Shown: positions 6,750-11,889 of the stretch, one piece after another | Position numbering within the stretch: position 1 is the first letter of the stretch | Layout: every line of letters begins with the position of its first letter | Assembly (NCBI GenBank): GCA_964388745.1 | Contig: CAYMBP010000032.1 | Location: forward strand, 1-11,889 | Length of the DNA stretch: 11,889 nt | Reading direction: 5' to 3' | Source of the DNA: CAYMBP01 sp964388745 | GTDB taxonomy: Bacteria > Babelota > Babeliae > Babelales > RVW-14 | Position numbers and translations under genes: made by a program | The notes under the pieces: model-generated | The model's database searches: none | The model's input: only the letters and a program-made list of their open reading frames with translations | What the model was told of the DNA's origin: nothing

Positions 6750-6799
6750 TATTTTTCCTCTTTTAGAAAAAGCCATACTCTTTTAATCATCATGAACAA

Positions 6800-6828
6800 T
6801 TGAAATGACTTTACACTAATGTTATACT
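6800..6828 (+). promoter_or_regulatory. sigma70 promoter with extended -10 for the carboxyltransferase gene
   Basis: TTGAAA (6800-6805) and TATACT (6823-6828) are separated by exactly 17 bases, with TG at 6820-6821 giving an extended -10 (TGnTATACT). Transcription would start near 6835, leaving about 80 bases of leader before the ATG at 6916. This is the best promoter match in the window. The divergent TPR-like gene starts about 50 bases to the left. A TATAAC on the other strand overlaps the same -10, so the two promoters might interfere. Confidence 0.65.
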
Positions 6829-6915
6829 CCTTGCCAAATAAGTAAACTAAGAGAGTATCTTTTACCCTGTAAACAGCGATTTTGACAAACACCCATCATA
6901 TCAAAAAGAGTAGAA

Positions 6916-8448
6916 ATGAAGCAAATTCAAAAAACAGAACTCAAAAAACTTAACGATCAAGCTCTTTGTGGTGGTGGTCAAAAAAAACATGAACGTCAAA
7001 AGCAACAAGGTAAACTCACCGCACGAGAACGAATTGAACTGCTTCTTGATCAAGAAAGTTTTTTAGAAATTGACCGACTTGCAACATCACTTCTTCAATC
7101 ATCAGCATTATACACAGACGGTGTTATTACTGGATTCGGTAAAATCGAAGAGAGAAAAGTTGCCCTTTTTGCACAAGACTTTTCAATTAAAGGGGGATCT
7201 CTTGGCAAACGACATGCTGAAAAAATTTGTAAAATAATGGATATGGCAGCCAAAGTCGGTTGTCCAGTAATTGGCTTGCTTGACTCAGGAGGTGCACGTA
7301 TTGATGAAGGCATTCATGCTCTTGCTGGCTACGGTGAAATATTTAAGCGCAATGTTCGCTATTCAGGCGTTATTCCACAAATTTCACTAATTCTTGGACC
7401 TTGTGCTGGCGGAGCAGTATACTCACCTGCATTGACAGATATTATTGGCATGACTGAGCAGATTAGCCATATGTTCATTACAGGCCCACAAGTAGTAAAG
7501 CAGGTACTTCATGAACAAGTAACAAAAGAGGAGCTTGGTGGCACAAAGACCCACACGGCTCAGTCTGGAGTCTGTCACCTTACATTTGAACATGAACAAG
7601 AATGCTTTGAACGGACTCGCCAACTTATAACCTATTTACCTGATAATTATCTTGATCAGCCACCTGAAATTACAGCAGAAGAAGAACTAGACCAATCGCC
7701 GCTTTCATCAATCATTCCAACCAAAAGTAACCAAGCCTACGACATGAAACAGATTATTACCATAGTGACTGATTCAGGAAGCTTTTTTGAACTTCAAGAG
7801 AGTTTTGCTTCAAACATAATTACAGGATTTGCTCGTATAAATGGCACATCTGTCGGTATTGTTGCCAACCAACCACTTGTTATGGCTGGGACAATTGATA
7901 TTGATGCTTCATGTAAAGCAAGCAGATTTATTAACTTATGCAATAGCTTTAGCATTCCACTTATTTCATTTGTTGATGTCCCAGGCTTTCTTCCTGGCAT
8001 AGAACAAGAGCAAAATGGCATTATTCGGCACGGAGCAAAACTTTTATATGCCTATGCCCAAGCAACGATACCTCTTATTACCATTATAACTCGCAAGGCT
8101 TTTGGCGGTGCCTACATTGTAATGGGCAGTAAAGAGCTTGGTGCAGATTTCAATTTCTCATGGCCAACTGGTCAGATTGCAGTTCTCGGGCCACAAGCTG
8201 CCCGTATTATTTTACATACCAAACAGACCATGGATCTTCCTCCTGAAGAGCAAAAACTATCTAATCAAGAGTTTGAGCGACGCTATGAAGATGAACTATT
8301 AACCCCTCTTGTCGCAGCACAAATGGGATCGATTGATGCCATCATCGAGCCAGAACAGACTCGAGCAACAATTATTCAATCACTTGAAATTTCTTCATCA
8401 AAAATCACAAAGATGCCCCGCAAAAAAGCTGGCTCTTGTCCATTATAG
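6916..8448 (+). CDS. acyl-CoA carboxylase / methylmalonyl-CoA decarboxylase-type carboxyltransferase subunit
   Basis: This is a 510-residue double-crotonase-fold carboxyltransferase, the size of PccB and MmdA. These enzymes transfer CO2 between biotin on a carrier protein and an acyl-CoA. The N-half carries the acyl-CoA-side motifs SGGARIDEG (124-132) and the oxyanion-hole loop GPCAGGAVYSPALTD (161-175). The C-half carries DVPGFLPG (354-361) and RKAFGGAYIVMGSK (393-406), with the biotin-side oxyanion glycines. The C-terminus KKAGSCPL resembles the family's typical K-HGN-(I/M)PL end. Residue 401 is Ile where propionyl-CoA carboxylases usually have Asp (GGAYDVM) and where MmdA has Ile, so propionyl-CoA is not assured as substrate. 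The ATG has AAAGAG upstream at 5-base spacing. No biotin carboxylase, carrier or membrane subunit is nearby, so complex membership cannot be settled here. Confidence 0.9.
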   Translation: MKQIQKTELKKLNDQALCGGGQKKHERQKQQGKLTARERIELLLDQESFLEIDRLATSLLQSSALYTDGVITGFGKIEERKVALFAQDFSIKGGSLGKRHAEKICKIMDMAAKVGCPVIGLLDSGGARIDEGIHALAGYGEIFKRNVRYSGVIPQISLILGPCAGGAVYSPALTDIIGMTEQISHMFITGPQVVKQVLHEQVTKEELGGTKTHTAQSGVCHLTFEHEQECFERTRQLITYLPDNYLDQPPEITAEEELDQSPLSSIIPTKSNQAYDMKQIITIVTDSGSFFELQESFASNIITGFARINGTSVGIVANQPLVMAGTIDIDASCKASRFINLCNSFSIPLISFVDVPGFLPGIEQEQNGIIRHGAKLLYAYAQATIPLITIITRKAFGGAYIVMGSKELGADFNFSWPTGQIAVLGPQAARIILHTKQTMDLPPEEQKLSNQEFERRYEDELLTPLVAAQMGSIDAIIEPEQTRATIIQSLEISSSKITKMPRKKAGSCPL

Positions 8449-8578
8449 ATTAATTATTGACAAGACTCACTTCTTTCCATCAGGCTTAAAATTAAGATGG
8501 AAAAGAGAGTCTATTCTTAATCAAAATTATATTTTTTATCGTTTTGGATTCTTTTTTATAACACTGTTATGTACTTCA

Positions 8579-9517
8579 ATGCTTTATTCAATCGACACGC
8601 AAAACTGGATGAAAATTCTTGGAGAACATAACCCAACTCTTCCCATTAATAATATTTTTATCCCCGGCAGTCATGACTCTGCAGCAGACAAACTTGAAGA
8701 TAAGATTGGTGTAAATCAAGGCATTCCTCAAAAACTTGAACTATTTCGCCCCATCATCAGAACTATTATTAAAAAATGGGCACGCACACAAAATACAACA
8801 GTTCAACAACAGCTTGAAGATGGTATCCGCTATCTTGACTTGCGAGTACAATGGCGAGAAAGCAAGAAGGCTTTTTATCTTTTACATAGTCTATACGGGC
8901 CACCCTTGCAAAAAATTCTTGATGAAATTTCATTGTTTTTACATGAGCATCCTAAAGAAGTCCTTATTATTCAAATCAGTGATCTCAACCATATGCCTGG
9001 TAATTCTCATGATGTATTAGCAAAACTTCTCCACAAAACATTTGGTAAAAAAATTATTCCACAGACAGAAGGCTCCCTACCAACACTTAGCTCACTTCAA
9101 CAAAATGGATATCAAGTTATCTTGATTTATAAAGACTCAGAAATTGCCCAACAATATAATTTTTTACCTAGATCGCGCATTGTTTCGCAATGGGCCAACA
9201 AAGCAAAAATAGAGAAGCTTAAACCCAACCTTGATGAATACCTTAAACAACGCTTACCCAGCACTTACAGCTTCTTTGTATTACAAACCATCCTTTCACC
9301 TGACACAAGTTCAATTCTTTCTTCACTCAAACCATTTTCAAAATCAGCTCAATCACTTGAAGATCTTGCAAAAAAAATAAACCCTCTCATTCCACAATGG
9401 ATACGAGAATGGAATAAAGAGTATCCCAAGAAAATTAATATTGTCATCGCAGACTTCATAGATAAAGCACTTGCAACTGAGATTATCTTGTTCAATAAAG
9501 ATCTTGCTAACAAGTAA
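8579..9517 (+). CDS. PI-PLC X-domain phosphodiesterase, start uncertain, possibly secreted
   Basis: From ATG 8579 this is a 312-residue protein of the bacterial phosphatidylinositol-specific phospholipase C-like fold. The signature IPGSHDSA gives H32/D33. DGIRYLDLRV supplies the arginine (R89), LLHSLYG the second histidine (H103), and IADFID the late aspartate (D292). These are equivalents of the H32, D33, R69, H82 and D274 set of Bacillus cereus PI-PLC, so it should cleave a phosphodiester, possibly a phosphoinositide. The frame stays open upstream through the end of the carboxyltransferase gene, but has no ATG, GTG or TTG between 8449 and 8578. That stretch nevertheless encodes a signal-peptide-like segment (YRFGFFFITLLCTSMLYS, reaching 4 residues past ATG 8579). 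The true start may therefore be an ATT at 8513 or a frame-shifted ATG at 8497. ATG 8579 itself has no Shine-Dalgarno. It probably shares the upstream gene's transcript. Confidence 0.8.
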   Translation: MLYSIDTQNWMKILGEHNPTLPINNIFIPGSHDSAADKLEDKIGVNQGIPQKLELFRPIIRTIIKKWARTQNTTVQQQLEDGIRYLDLRVQWRESKKAFYLLHSLYGPPLQKILDEISLFLHEHPKEVLIIQISDLNHMPGNSHDVLAKLLHKTFGKKIIPQTEGSLPTLSSLQQNGYQVILIYKDSEIAQQYNFLPRSRIVSQWANKAKIEKLKPNLDEYLKQRLPSTYSFFVLQTILSPDTSSILSSLKPFSKSAQSLEDLAKKINPLIPQWIREWNKEYPKKINIVIADFIDKALATEIILFNKDLANK

Positions 9518-9728
9518 TACATGAATTCCAAAAGGAATAACTGCTTTTGGTCCTAATTCGTGTTTTTTAATAACTTCTTTCAACTCTGCTGAAATGTATT
9601 ATACATACTCACTTCTTTTTCATTAACAATATTATCTTTTCGTTCAAAGCAACCTTCACATGACTCCCTAAAAAGTAAAAAATATATAACCTAGGCAGAT
9701 CATTCCAACATAAAACAATTTCACAACC
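9513..9728 (-). pseudogene. possible decayed minus-strand gene, two frames
   Basis: On the minus strand, one open frame runs from 9728 to a TGA at 9582-9580. It reads as cysteine-bearing protein-like sequence (ESCEGCFERKDNIVNEKEVS, then MYNTFQ). A second frame takes over at 9598 with a very convincing peptide, AELKEVIKKHELGPKAVIPF followed by GIHVLL, down to the end of the PI-PLC gene. A single indel near 9585-9595 would join them into one chain of about 70 residues. The second frame continues to 9353 but there it is only the reverse of the PI-PLC gene. I do not recognise the family. A degraded gene truncated at the PI-PLC end is my reading. Chance open frames remain possible. Confidence 0.3.
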
Positions 9729-9873
9729 CTACCCTGTAACAAAAAATTATCTTCAATATCATACTATATGAATTAAAAATTCCTAATTGTTGATAAATCA
9801 AAATAAGTTTTCTACACTTTTACTACAAGATGTATTTCACCTTTCATGAACAACGAAAAAGTGGGGAGCTTTA
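9518..9873. other. 356-base gap without an intact gene
   Basis: This gap holds the possible minus-strand gene remnant (9513-9728) and a weak inverted repeat CCAAAAG/CTTTTGG (9528-9534 with 9544-9550). The nearest T run is more than 10 bases past the repeat, so it is a poor terminator. The gap also holds a sigma70-like promoter for the next gene (9790-9818) and a strong Shine-Dalgarno (GGGGAG, 9863-9868). The rest is AT-rich and shows no repeats or RNA gene that I can see. Confidence 0.6.
9790..9818 (+). promoter_or_regulatory. putative sigma70 promoter for the GNAT-DJ-1-hflX operon
   Basis: TTGATA (9790-9795) and TACACT (9813-9818) are separated by 17 bases. The -35 matches 5 of 6 and the -10 matches 4 of 6 consensus positions. 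Transcription would begin near 9825, about 50 bases before ATG 9874, and would read through the three closely packed genes that follow. Confidence 0.5.
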
Positions 9874-10620
9874 ATGAAAAACAACGAACATAAAAATAAT
9901 CTACCAGATAAGGTTATAGCAAAACGAAAGCAGCCATCATGGTTAAAGTGGAGCATTCTTTTTGGAACATTAGGCCTTTTTTTCTGCCTAGTTGAACTCC
10001 CTTGGAAACAATCAACCGCCCAAGTCCTCACTCGCCCAGAAGAGATTAAAGGAAAAAGAATTACGCTAAAACGCCTCAAAGAAAAATACTTTATTGACTA
10101 CCACAATATGTTTTCAGCAACTGTGCGCAAAAACTTAGAGTTTCCTGATTCAATCACTCTTGATTACACTATTCGTTACCTCAAAGAAGAAATGCGCAAG
10201 GATAGGACAGGAGCTATGCTTATGTATTGCATTTTTGACAATGTAGACAATAAACTTATTGGTTTTCTTGAAATAAGAGAAAAAAATGATCATGACCCTG
10301 GCCAATTTGGATGTGGTATTAATGAAAATTATTGGGGGGGAGGTCGATTTCAAGAAGCGTTTACCCTTATTAATGAACTCTACTTTAAGCTTTATAATGA
10401 AACAAGCTATATAGCCCATGTACGGCTTTGGAATAAACGAAGCTATGCAGCTTTAAAAAAAGTAGGATTTATTGATGTTGGCTTTTTTTATGAGAATGGT
10501 ATTCCAACACGTTATATTCTCGAGATGAGAAAAGATACTCCTCTGAATAAAAAAGTGATAAACTCTAACTTTCTAGTACAATTACAATCACTTTTTCAAG
10601 CAGGACCTTCTTATGGATAA
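9874..10620 (+). CDS. membrane-anchored GNAT-family acetyltransferase
   Basis: This 248-residue protein has a GNAT domain of the RimJ/RimL type at about 60-220. ITLKRL opens the first strand, LIGFLEIREK (128-137) is the core beta strand pair, and GCGINENYWGGGRFQEA (146-162) carries the acetyl-CoA pyrophosphate loop. NKRSYAALKKVGF (187-199) is the typical late helix. Such enzymes acetylate protein N-termini, amino groups or small molecules; the substrate here is unknown. Unusually, residues 23-41 form a single hydrophobic membrane segment preceded by a strongly basic stretch (KVIAKRKQ). By the positive-inside rule this would place the catalytic domain outside the cytoplasm. A GGGGAG Shine-Dalgarno with 5-base spacing supports ATG 9874. 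The 3' end overlaps the next gene by 8 bases. A 28-residue tail follows the domain. Confidence 0.8.
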   Translation: MKNNEHKNNLPDKVIAKRKQPSWLKWSILFGTLGLFFCLVELPWKQSTAQVLTRPEEIKGKRITLKRLKEKYFIDYHNMFSATVRKNLEFPDSITLDYTIRYLKEEMRKDRTGAMLMYCIFDNVDNKLIGFLEIREKNDHDPGQFGCGINENYWGGGRFQEAFTLINELYFKLYNETSYIAHVRLWNKRSYAALKKVGFIDVGFFYENGIPTRYILEMRKDTPLNKKVINSNFLVQLQSLFQAGPSYG

Positions 10621-11155
10621 AAAAATACTCTTTATTCTCATGCCACAAGATTTTCAAGATTTTGAATTTATAGAACCTTACAATGCACTTGTTAGCCAAG
10701 GATACAAAGTTGACGTTGCAGGATTTACCGAAGAAGAAGCTTCAGGGGCTCTTGGAAAAGTATTTCATACACCCAACAAACTTCTTGATGCAATGAATGA
10801 TGAAGAGTTTGATTATTATGACGCATTAATTATTCCAGGCGGTCCAGGATGCCCAACGTATCTTTGGAATAATGAAAACATACAAGATATTGTATGCAAA
10901 ATTAATGCAAACAATGCCCTAATTGCAACAATTTGTCACGCCAGTATTGTCCCCGCCCAAGCTGGTATTCTAACAGGAAAAGAGGCTACAACGTATCCAA
11001 CTAAAGATGCTAAGGCAATTTTTGAAGAATGTAATGTTTCCTATGTAGATCAAGGATGTGTTATTTTGCACAATGACCGCATCATTACCTCACAAGGGCC
11101 AAAACATGCACAAGCTTTTGCAAGCGCAATTCTTGAAGAACTTTCTCAATTATAA
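10613..11155 (+). CDS. DJ-1/PfpI family protein
   Basis: This is a 180-residue single-domain protein with the DJ-1/PfpI flavodoxin-like fold. Its family includes protein deglycases and glyoxalases, stress chaperones and proteases. The nucleophile-elbow cysteine is C108 in ATICHAS, followed by H109. The conserved acidic partner is E18 in QDFEFIEP, the same number as in human DJ-1. The glycine-rich IIPGGPG (73-79) forms the strand-loop before the elbow. Length is typical. The start ATG lies inside the end of the GNAT gene (8-base overlap), with AGGA 7 bases upstream, so translation is probably coupled. The exact activity cannot be assigned, since DJ-1 relatives with this same triad do different chemistry. 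YajL/DJ-1-like repair or redox sensing is the likeliest guess. Confidence 0.9.
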   Translation: MDKKILFILMPQDFQDFEFIEPYNALVSQGYKVDVAGFTEEEASGALGKVFHTPNKLLDAMNDEEFDYYDALIIPGGPGCPTYLWNNENIQDIVCKINANNALIATICHASIVPAQAGILTGKEATTYPTKDAKAIFEECNVSYVDQGCVILHNDRIITSQGPKHAQAFASAILEELSQL

Positions 11156-11167
11156 GGAATAATAAGC

Positions 11168-11889
11168 ATGGCAGCACGCGTTGCAACGAGTACCGAAGAA
11201 CGAATCTCTCGGATACTTATTCTTGGTGTATATACACCATTTAATCGCATAACTACTCCAGAACTCTATTACAAAGAGTTTTTAAGTCTTGTTAAAACAG
11301 CTGAAATTGATTACGAACATAGCATGTTTATTAAAGTTCGCAATGTTGATAATAATATTTTCCTTACTAAGGGAAAACTTCAAGAAATTGCAAAATACTG
11401 TGAAGAACATGCTATCGAAGAAGTCCTATTTTCAACGCTTCTTTCTCCTATTCAAGAACGTAACTTATCTGACTATCTGAGCTGTGAAGTATACGACCGC
11501 GAACGTCTCATTTTACAAATCTTCAAGCAAGCAGCACAAAGCGCAGAAGGTAAACTTCAAGTTGAAATTGCTGAGCTTGATTATCTTAAAACACGCATTA
11601 TTGGTAAAGGAAAAGACTTTGCCCAACAAGCTGGATATCTTGGCTCACGAGGTCCTGGAGAAACCGCAAAAGAGGTGCTTAAACGACTTTTTGAAGAGCG
11701 CACTCGTCAAGCAAAAAAGAAACTTGCAACCCTCAAGCGATCTAGAGACATTCAACGTAAAAAAAGACTTTCAAGTAGCAACCCTCTTGTTTGCATTATT
11801 GGCTATACAAATTCTGGCAAATCAAGCCTTCTCAATCGCCTAACAAAAAGCACTGTTCTGTCTGAAGATAAACTGTTTGCAACACTTGA
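11168..11889 (+). CDS. hflX: HflX-type GTPase, N-terminal part (runs off the window)
   Basis: The first 240 codons of HflX, a ribosome-associated GTPase that splits stalled or stress-arrested 70S ribosomes. The N-terminal HflX domain (about 12-125) includes VYDRERLILQIF (108-119). EGKLQVEIAELDYLKTRI (127-144) starts the helical linker, and the family signature GSRGPGET lies at 159-166. The G domain begins with the P-loop GYTNSGKSS (212-220) and reaches LFATL, just before the family's conserved aspartate. Switch and later G motifs are cut off. After GPGET the usual L-E-x-DRR helix is replaced by AKEVLKRLFEERTRQ, a moderate divergence. ATG 11168 is preceded by AAGGA with about 9-base spacing and lies 12 bases after the DJ-1-family stop, indicating one transcript. 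Confidence 0.93.
   Translation, partial: MAARVATSTEERISRILILGVYTPFNRITTPELYYKEFLSLVKTAEIDYEHSMFIKVRNVDNNIFLTKGKLQEIAKYCEEHAIEEVLFSTLLSPIQERNLSDYLSCEVYDRERLILQIFKQAAQSAEGKLQVEIAELDYLKTRIIGKGKDFAQQAGYLGSRGPGETAKEVLKRLFEERTRQAKKKLATLKRSRDIQRKKRLSSSNPLVCIIGYTNSGKSSLLNRLTKSTVLSEDKLFATL

Noticed and set aside
6750..6776. Upstream ATG adding 9 residues to the TPR-like protein
   Set aside because: The downstream ATG at 6749 has GAGG at ideal spacing, while the upper ATG has only a close GAG.
6787..6798. 12-base sequence TCATCATGAACA also present at 2099-2110
   Set aside because: Two copies of a low-complexity 12-mer in different contexts; one is inside the start-less frame and the other upstream of the TPR-like gene, with no shared flanks.
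8309..8448. PI-PLC frame extended back to a TTG at 8309
   Set aside because: It would overlap the carboxyltransferase gene by 140 bases, and the encoded residues look like an out-of-frame reading of that gene.
8457..8462. Perfect -35 hexamer TTGACA ahead of the PI-PLC gene
   Set aside because: No acceptable -10 occurs 15-19 bases downstream; the nearest AT-rich candidate (TTAAAA) is 23 bases away.
9528..9550. Inverted repeat CCAAAAG/CTTTTGG after the PI-PLC gene as a terminator
   Set aside because: The arms are short and AT-rich, and the T run begins more than 10 bases after the stem.
9846..9893. 15-codon plus-strand frame overlapping the GNAT start
   Set aside because: No ribosome binding site of its own; its sequence is mostly the GNAT Shine-Dalgarno and first codons read out of frame.

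Overview
The window is about 11.9 kb of AT-rich, densely coding bacterial DNA. The housekeeping genes are of ordinary bacterial type: UMP kinase, ribosome recycling factor, DnaE-type replicative polymerase and HflX. Start sites are often preceded by purine-rich Shine-Dalgarno sequences, and sigma70-like promoters and hairpin-plus-T terminators are visible. Nothing fixes the phylum. A Gram-negative, possibly host-associated lineage such as Candidatus Dependentiae (TM6) is only a guess, based on composition, the PI-PLC-like enzyme and the mixed gene order.

Layout. At the left edge, the 3' end of pyrH runs into frr and a strong hairpin terminator (776-826). That terminator also serves the convergent minus-strand gene for a CaCA-family cation antiporter (844-1806). 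A 935-base gap follows (1807-2741) with no conventional gene. It holds a likely antiporter promoter, a minus-strand terminator, and two tiny minus-strand reading frames upstream of that terminator. It also holds a start-less plus-strand open frame and two inverted repeats. Next come dnaE (2742-6188), then a convergent helical-repeat (TPR-like) protein gene only 6 bases away. A well-formed promoter drives a biotin-dependent acyl-CoA carboxyltransferase gene, followed by a PI-PLC-like gene whose 5' end is ambiguous. A 356-base gap (9518-9873) contains what may be a decayed minus-strand gene and a promoter. The last block is a tightly packed operon: a membrane-anchored GNAT acetyltransferase, a DJ-1/PfpI-family protein (8-base overlap) and HflX (12-base gap, running off the window).

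How the genes fit together. pyrH-frr is a common translation and nucleotide operon. DnaE keeps every catalytic residue I can check, and also an apparently complete PHP metal site and a consensus clamp-binding motif. The carboxyltransferase has no biotin carboxylase or biotin carrier partner here, so its partners must be elsewhere. GNAT, DJ-1 and HflX look co-transcribed and could be a stress or repair operon, but that is inference. I see no CRISPR array, no tRNA or rRNA gene, and no insertion sequence. The best candidates for something undescribed are the minus-strand small-ORF unit in the 1807-2741 gap, the membrane-anchored GNAT with its topology problem, and the PI-PLC gene with a signal-peptide-like stretch that lacks a normal start codon.
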